NCBI GenBank assembly: GCA_016223135.1
Contig: JACRPQ010000006.1
Coordinates: 352,800-416,799, forward strand
DNA: 64,000 bases
Reading direction: 5' to 3'
DNA from: Chloroflexota bacterium
GTDB taxonomy: Bacteria > Chloroflexota > Anaerolineae > Anaerolineales > Villigracilaceae
Shown here: in pieces, positions 61,816 through 64,000 of the stretch
Layout of the letters: each line of letters opens with the position of its first letter
Numbering within the stretch: position 1 is the first letter of the stretch
Notes under the pieces: model-generated
The model's database searches: none
What the model was told of the DNA's origin: nothing
The model's input: only the letters and a program-made list of their open reading frames with translations
Translations under genes and position numbers: made by a program

Positions 61816-62790
61816 ATGACACTCAAACGAATCTTCGAAGAACACCCTGAACGGCGTTACATCATGTTCGGCGGCAAGGGCGGATTGGGAAAGACTACCT
61901 TCTCCGCCGCCACCGCCTACTGGCTGGCAAAGCAGGGCAAGAAGGTGCTGGTCTTTTCGGTGGACCCGCAGGCAAGCCTTTCGGATATTTTCCAGAAGGA
62001 CATCTTCGGCAAGGGTCCCGTCAAAATCATGGACAACCTGTGGGCGCAGGAGATTGACGCCGACCAGCACATCAAGGCATATCAGGGCGAGATCCGCAAA
62101 AAGATTTTGGATATGTACGGCTTCGACTCCGTGCCCGACGAGATCGAGCAGTACATCCAAGCCGCGTCCGCAGAACCCGCGATGGAGGAAAGCGCCATCT
62201 TCGACGCGGTGGTGGACATCGTGGTGGAGGGCAACTACGATTACTACATCTACGACCTCGTCCCGCTCGGTCACGCGCTCTACTACCTGAGCATGGCAAA
62301 GGTCTATGACGAGTGGATCAACAAGATCACCAAACTGCGCGAGGAGATGCGCGAGTACGAGGAAATGGTCTCGCGGCTGAAGCGGGAAAAGGAGACGGAG
62401 GAGGATCAGATTCTCAGCGAGTTGCAGTACATTCGCGGACGCATCAACGCCTCGTCTCAAATCCTGACCGACAAAGAGAAGACCGCCTTCTTCTTTGTGG
62501 TCATCCCCGAAGAGATGATCCTGATTGACACCAAGAAGGCGGCGGAACTGTTCGCCAAATTCGACGTGCCGATTTCGGGCTACGTGGTCAACCGTGTGGT
62601 GCCGCGCGAACTGCTCAAGGAGAATATCCCGCCCTATTTGAAGAACCGCATCGAGATGCAGGACAAGTATCTCGCCCAGATTGACGATTTCTTCGGCAAG
62701 CAGGTCGCGGCGCGCGTCCCTGAACTGGAACGCGACGTGACGGGGTTGGAAATGATCCGCAAACTTTCCGAAATTATGTACGGCGAATAG
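61816..62790 (+). CDS. ArsA/Get3-family ATPase 1
   Basis: 324 residues (AAGGAG upstream). Deviant Walker A GGKGGLGKTT (residues 19-28), switch I Asp50 in FSVDPQAS, switch II Asp147 in DLVPLGHAL, where most members read DTAPTGH. There is no cysteine at all, so neither the arsenite site of ArsA nor the zinc CxxC of Get3 can be present. A charged helical insertion (KLREEMREYEEMVSRLKREK) occupies the client-binding region. Probably a dimeric, membrane-targeting-type ATPase. Arsenic export is unlikely. It lies nine bases before its paralogue. Confidence 0.9.
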   Translation: MTLKRIFEEHPERRYIMFGGKGGLGKTTFSAATAYWLAKQGKKVLVFSVDPQASLSDIFQKDIFGKGPVKIMDNLWAQEIDADQHIKAYQGEIRKKILDMYGFDSVPDEIEQYIQAASAEPAMEESAIFDAVVDIVVEGNYDYYIYDLVPLGHALYYLSMAKVYDEWINKITKLREEMREYEEMVSRLKREKETEEDQILSELQYIRGRINASSQILTDKEKTAFFFVVIPEEMILIDTKKAAELFAKFDVPISGYVVNRVVPRELLKENIPPYLKNRIEMQDKYLAQIDDFFGKQVAARVPELERDVTGLEMIRKLSEIMYGE

Positions 62791-62799
62791 GAGGATGCC

Positions 62800-63783
62800 A
62801 TGACAACACAAATCGAAACCTCCATGCGAAAATACATTGCCGACCATCAGCGCCTGCGCTACATCTTCTTCGGCGGCAAGGGCGGCGTCGGCAAGACGGT
62901 GCTGGCGGGCGCGACCGCCCTTTCCCTTGCCCAGCAGGGACGGCGCGTGATGCTCGCCTCTACGAATCCCGTCCATAGTTTGAGCGGCTTGCTGGGGCAG
63001 AACGTCTTCGGCAAGGCGACTCCCGTCGAAGGGGCGCAGAACCTGTGGGCATACGAAATTGACACGAAGGACACCATCGAACGCTCCAAGCAGGAAATCC
63101 GCGAAAAGATTCAGTGGTTTTTGAAGTTCGCCGATATTTCCACCAAAGCCGAGGACTTCGTTGAGTCCGCCACGATGAATCCCGCCTTCGAAGAATCCGC
63201 CATGTTCGAAAACATGGTGGACTTGATGCTCAAGAACGAATACGACGTGTACGTCTTCGACACCGCGCCGACTGCAAACGCGCGCCGCCTTTTGGGCATG
63301 TCCAAGGTCTACTCGCTGTGGGTCAACAAGATGTTGAAGAGCCGCGAAGAGGCGCGTTCCCTGCGCGAACTGCTCTCGTTTACCAAGAAGAAGGAAGCCG
63401 ACCCGCTGATGGATTACCTCGTCTCGTTCCGCGACCGCATGGGACAGGCGCAGAAACTCCTCACCGACGAACAGTTGACGGCGTTCTTCTTCGTGACCCT
63501 GGCAGAGGCGCTGCCCATCGCGGTCATCACCCGCTTCATCGGCTGGTTCCACGACTTCGGCATCCCCGTCGGCGGCGTGATCGTCAACATGCTGATTGAC
63601 CGCGCGCAGGTCAACGAGAACTCGCCCGAATTCGTCAAAAACCGTGTAGCAATGCAGGATCGTTACATGGACGATGTGTGGCAGAAATTCAACGGCATGG
63701 TGCGCGCCATCCTTCCGCTCTACGAAACCGAAGTGCGCGGCGTGGAAATGCTCAAGCGGATGGGAACGGCACTGTTTGTGTGA
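62800..63783 (+). CDS. ArsA/Get3-family ATPase 2
   Basis: 327 residues. Walker A GGKGGVGKTV (25-34), switch II DTAPTANARRLL with Asp154 intact, but switch I reads STNPVHSL: Asn56 replaces the catalytic Asp of STDPA. Like its neighbour it lacks every cysteine. The client-domain helices (SREEARSLRELLSFTKKKEA) match ATPase 1 in position. The two degenerate at different switches, suggesting an obligate heterodimer with unequal sites. Cotranscribed with ATPase 1. Confidence 0.9.
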   Translation: MTTQIETSMRKYIADHQRLRYIFFGGKGGVGKTVLAGATALSLAQQGRRVMLASTNPVHSLSGLLGQNVFGKATPVEGAQNLWAYEIDTKDTIERSKQEIREKIQWFLKFADISTKAEDFVESATMNPAFEESAMFENMVDLMLKNEYDVYVFDTAPTANARRLLGMSKVYSLWVNKMLKSREEARSLRELLSFTKKKEADPLMDYLVSFRDRMGQAQKLLTDEQLTAFFFVTLAEALPIAVITRFIGWFHDFGIPVGGVIVNMLIDRAQVNENSPEFVKNRVAMQDRYMDDVWQKFNGMVRAILPLYETEVRGVEMLKRMGTALFV

Positions 63784-63785
63784 GC

Positions 63786-63870
63786 GGATAGGTAACAGGT
63801 ACACAGGTAGACAGGTAGACACGTAGACAGGTAAACACGTGTGTACATGTGTACTTGTGTACCTGTTGTA
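63786..63870. repeat. Low-complexity GTAGACAGG repeats framed by an inverted repeat
   Basis: Variants of GGTAGACAGGTAGACACG run between AACAGGTACACA (63794-63805) and its perfect inverse TGTGTACCTGTT (63856-63867). No gene is seen from 63784 to the window end at 64000. Confidence 0.65.
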
Positions 63871-64000
63871 AGTCACGGTAAACTCGTACCCATAAGAAAA
63901 ACCAGAAAAGTTGTACCTGTCGGAACTTTAACAATTCATATCATAGATGGCTGTAAACCTGTGATCGCCTCAACCGTCAAGTCGTCCAAGTCGAAGGCCA

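Noticed and set aside
61816..63783. Arsenic resistance operon
   Set aside because: Both ATPases lack every cysteine needed for arsenite binding, and no arsB, arsC, arsR or acr3 gene is nearby.

Overview
The window looks like a chromosomal segment of a Chloroflexota bacterium, most likely class Anaerolineae. This is an inference from gene content and style. Lipoproteins carry long Thr/Pro linkers, a Rex repressor and an MreB-ATP synthase neighbourhood are present, and many genes keep strong Shine-Dalgarno sites while another set has none and shows a -10 box abutting the start codon. No phage, transposase, CRISPR array or rRNA was found. One tRNA (Ser, anticodon GGA) is present.

Layout. (1) 1-4110: a surface protein, MutY, a small unknown, a metallo-beta-lactamase-fold enzyme and a DMT exporter. 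(2) 4215-19130: a maltodextrin/starch locus. It holds MalK, a ROK regulator with its own consensus promoter, a MalE-type binding protein carrying a C-terminal X25 starch-associated domain, MalF, MalG, an unexpected 987-residue VCBS/ASPIC plus di-haem peroxidase fusion, and three GH13 enzymes (one lipoprotein, two cytoplasmic). (3) 19198-28077: a sirtuin, two tandem paralogous lipoproteins, a TolB-like beta-propeller, a GGDEF/EAL protein with a degenerate receiver, an orphan ABC ATPase and oligopeptidase B. (4) 28408-36689: a KAS III-like enzyme, a GH1 beta-glucosidase with a sugar-epimerase-fold partner, homocysteine methyltransferase, PAP2, an SH3 lipoprotein, a membrane protein and Rex. (5) 36785-42286: the F1 part only of ATP synthase (alpha, gamma, beta, epsilon) followed by MreB. 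(6) 42500-47668: a Ddl-like ligase, an OmpR/HAMP two-component system and small membrane proteins. (7) 47669-48458: a repeat-rich spacer with tRNA-Ser and a duplicated tRNA 3' end. (8) 48459-56855: SmpB, an unknown, an M24 peptidase, an SDR, Lon, FolC, DUF503 and PanE. (9) 56988-63783: a plus-strand module with a consensus promoter, a 27-codon micro-ORF ending on a terminator, a CxxC thioredoxin-fold protein, CstA, two near-identical small proteins, a four-helix-bundle protein and two cysteine-free ArsA/Get3-type ATPases.

How the genes work together. The mal locus forms a complete path from extracellular starch binding and cleavage (X25 domain, lipoprotein amylase), through uptake by MalEFGK, to cytoplasmic GH13 breakdown, with ROK as likely sensor. 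The most promising undescribed system is the CstA/thioredoxin/twin-small-protein/ArsA-pair module. The second is the haem peroxidase fusion translated directly behind malG. At the non-coding level, the window shows a dispersed paired-hairpin element with a constant TCTCTA core and covarying stems, a candidate group of leaderless genes, and spacer-specific degenerate repeats.
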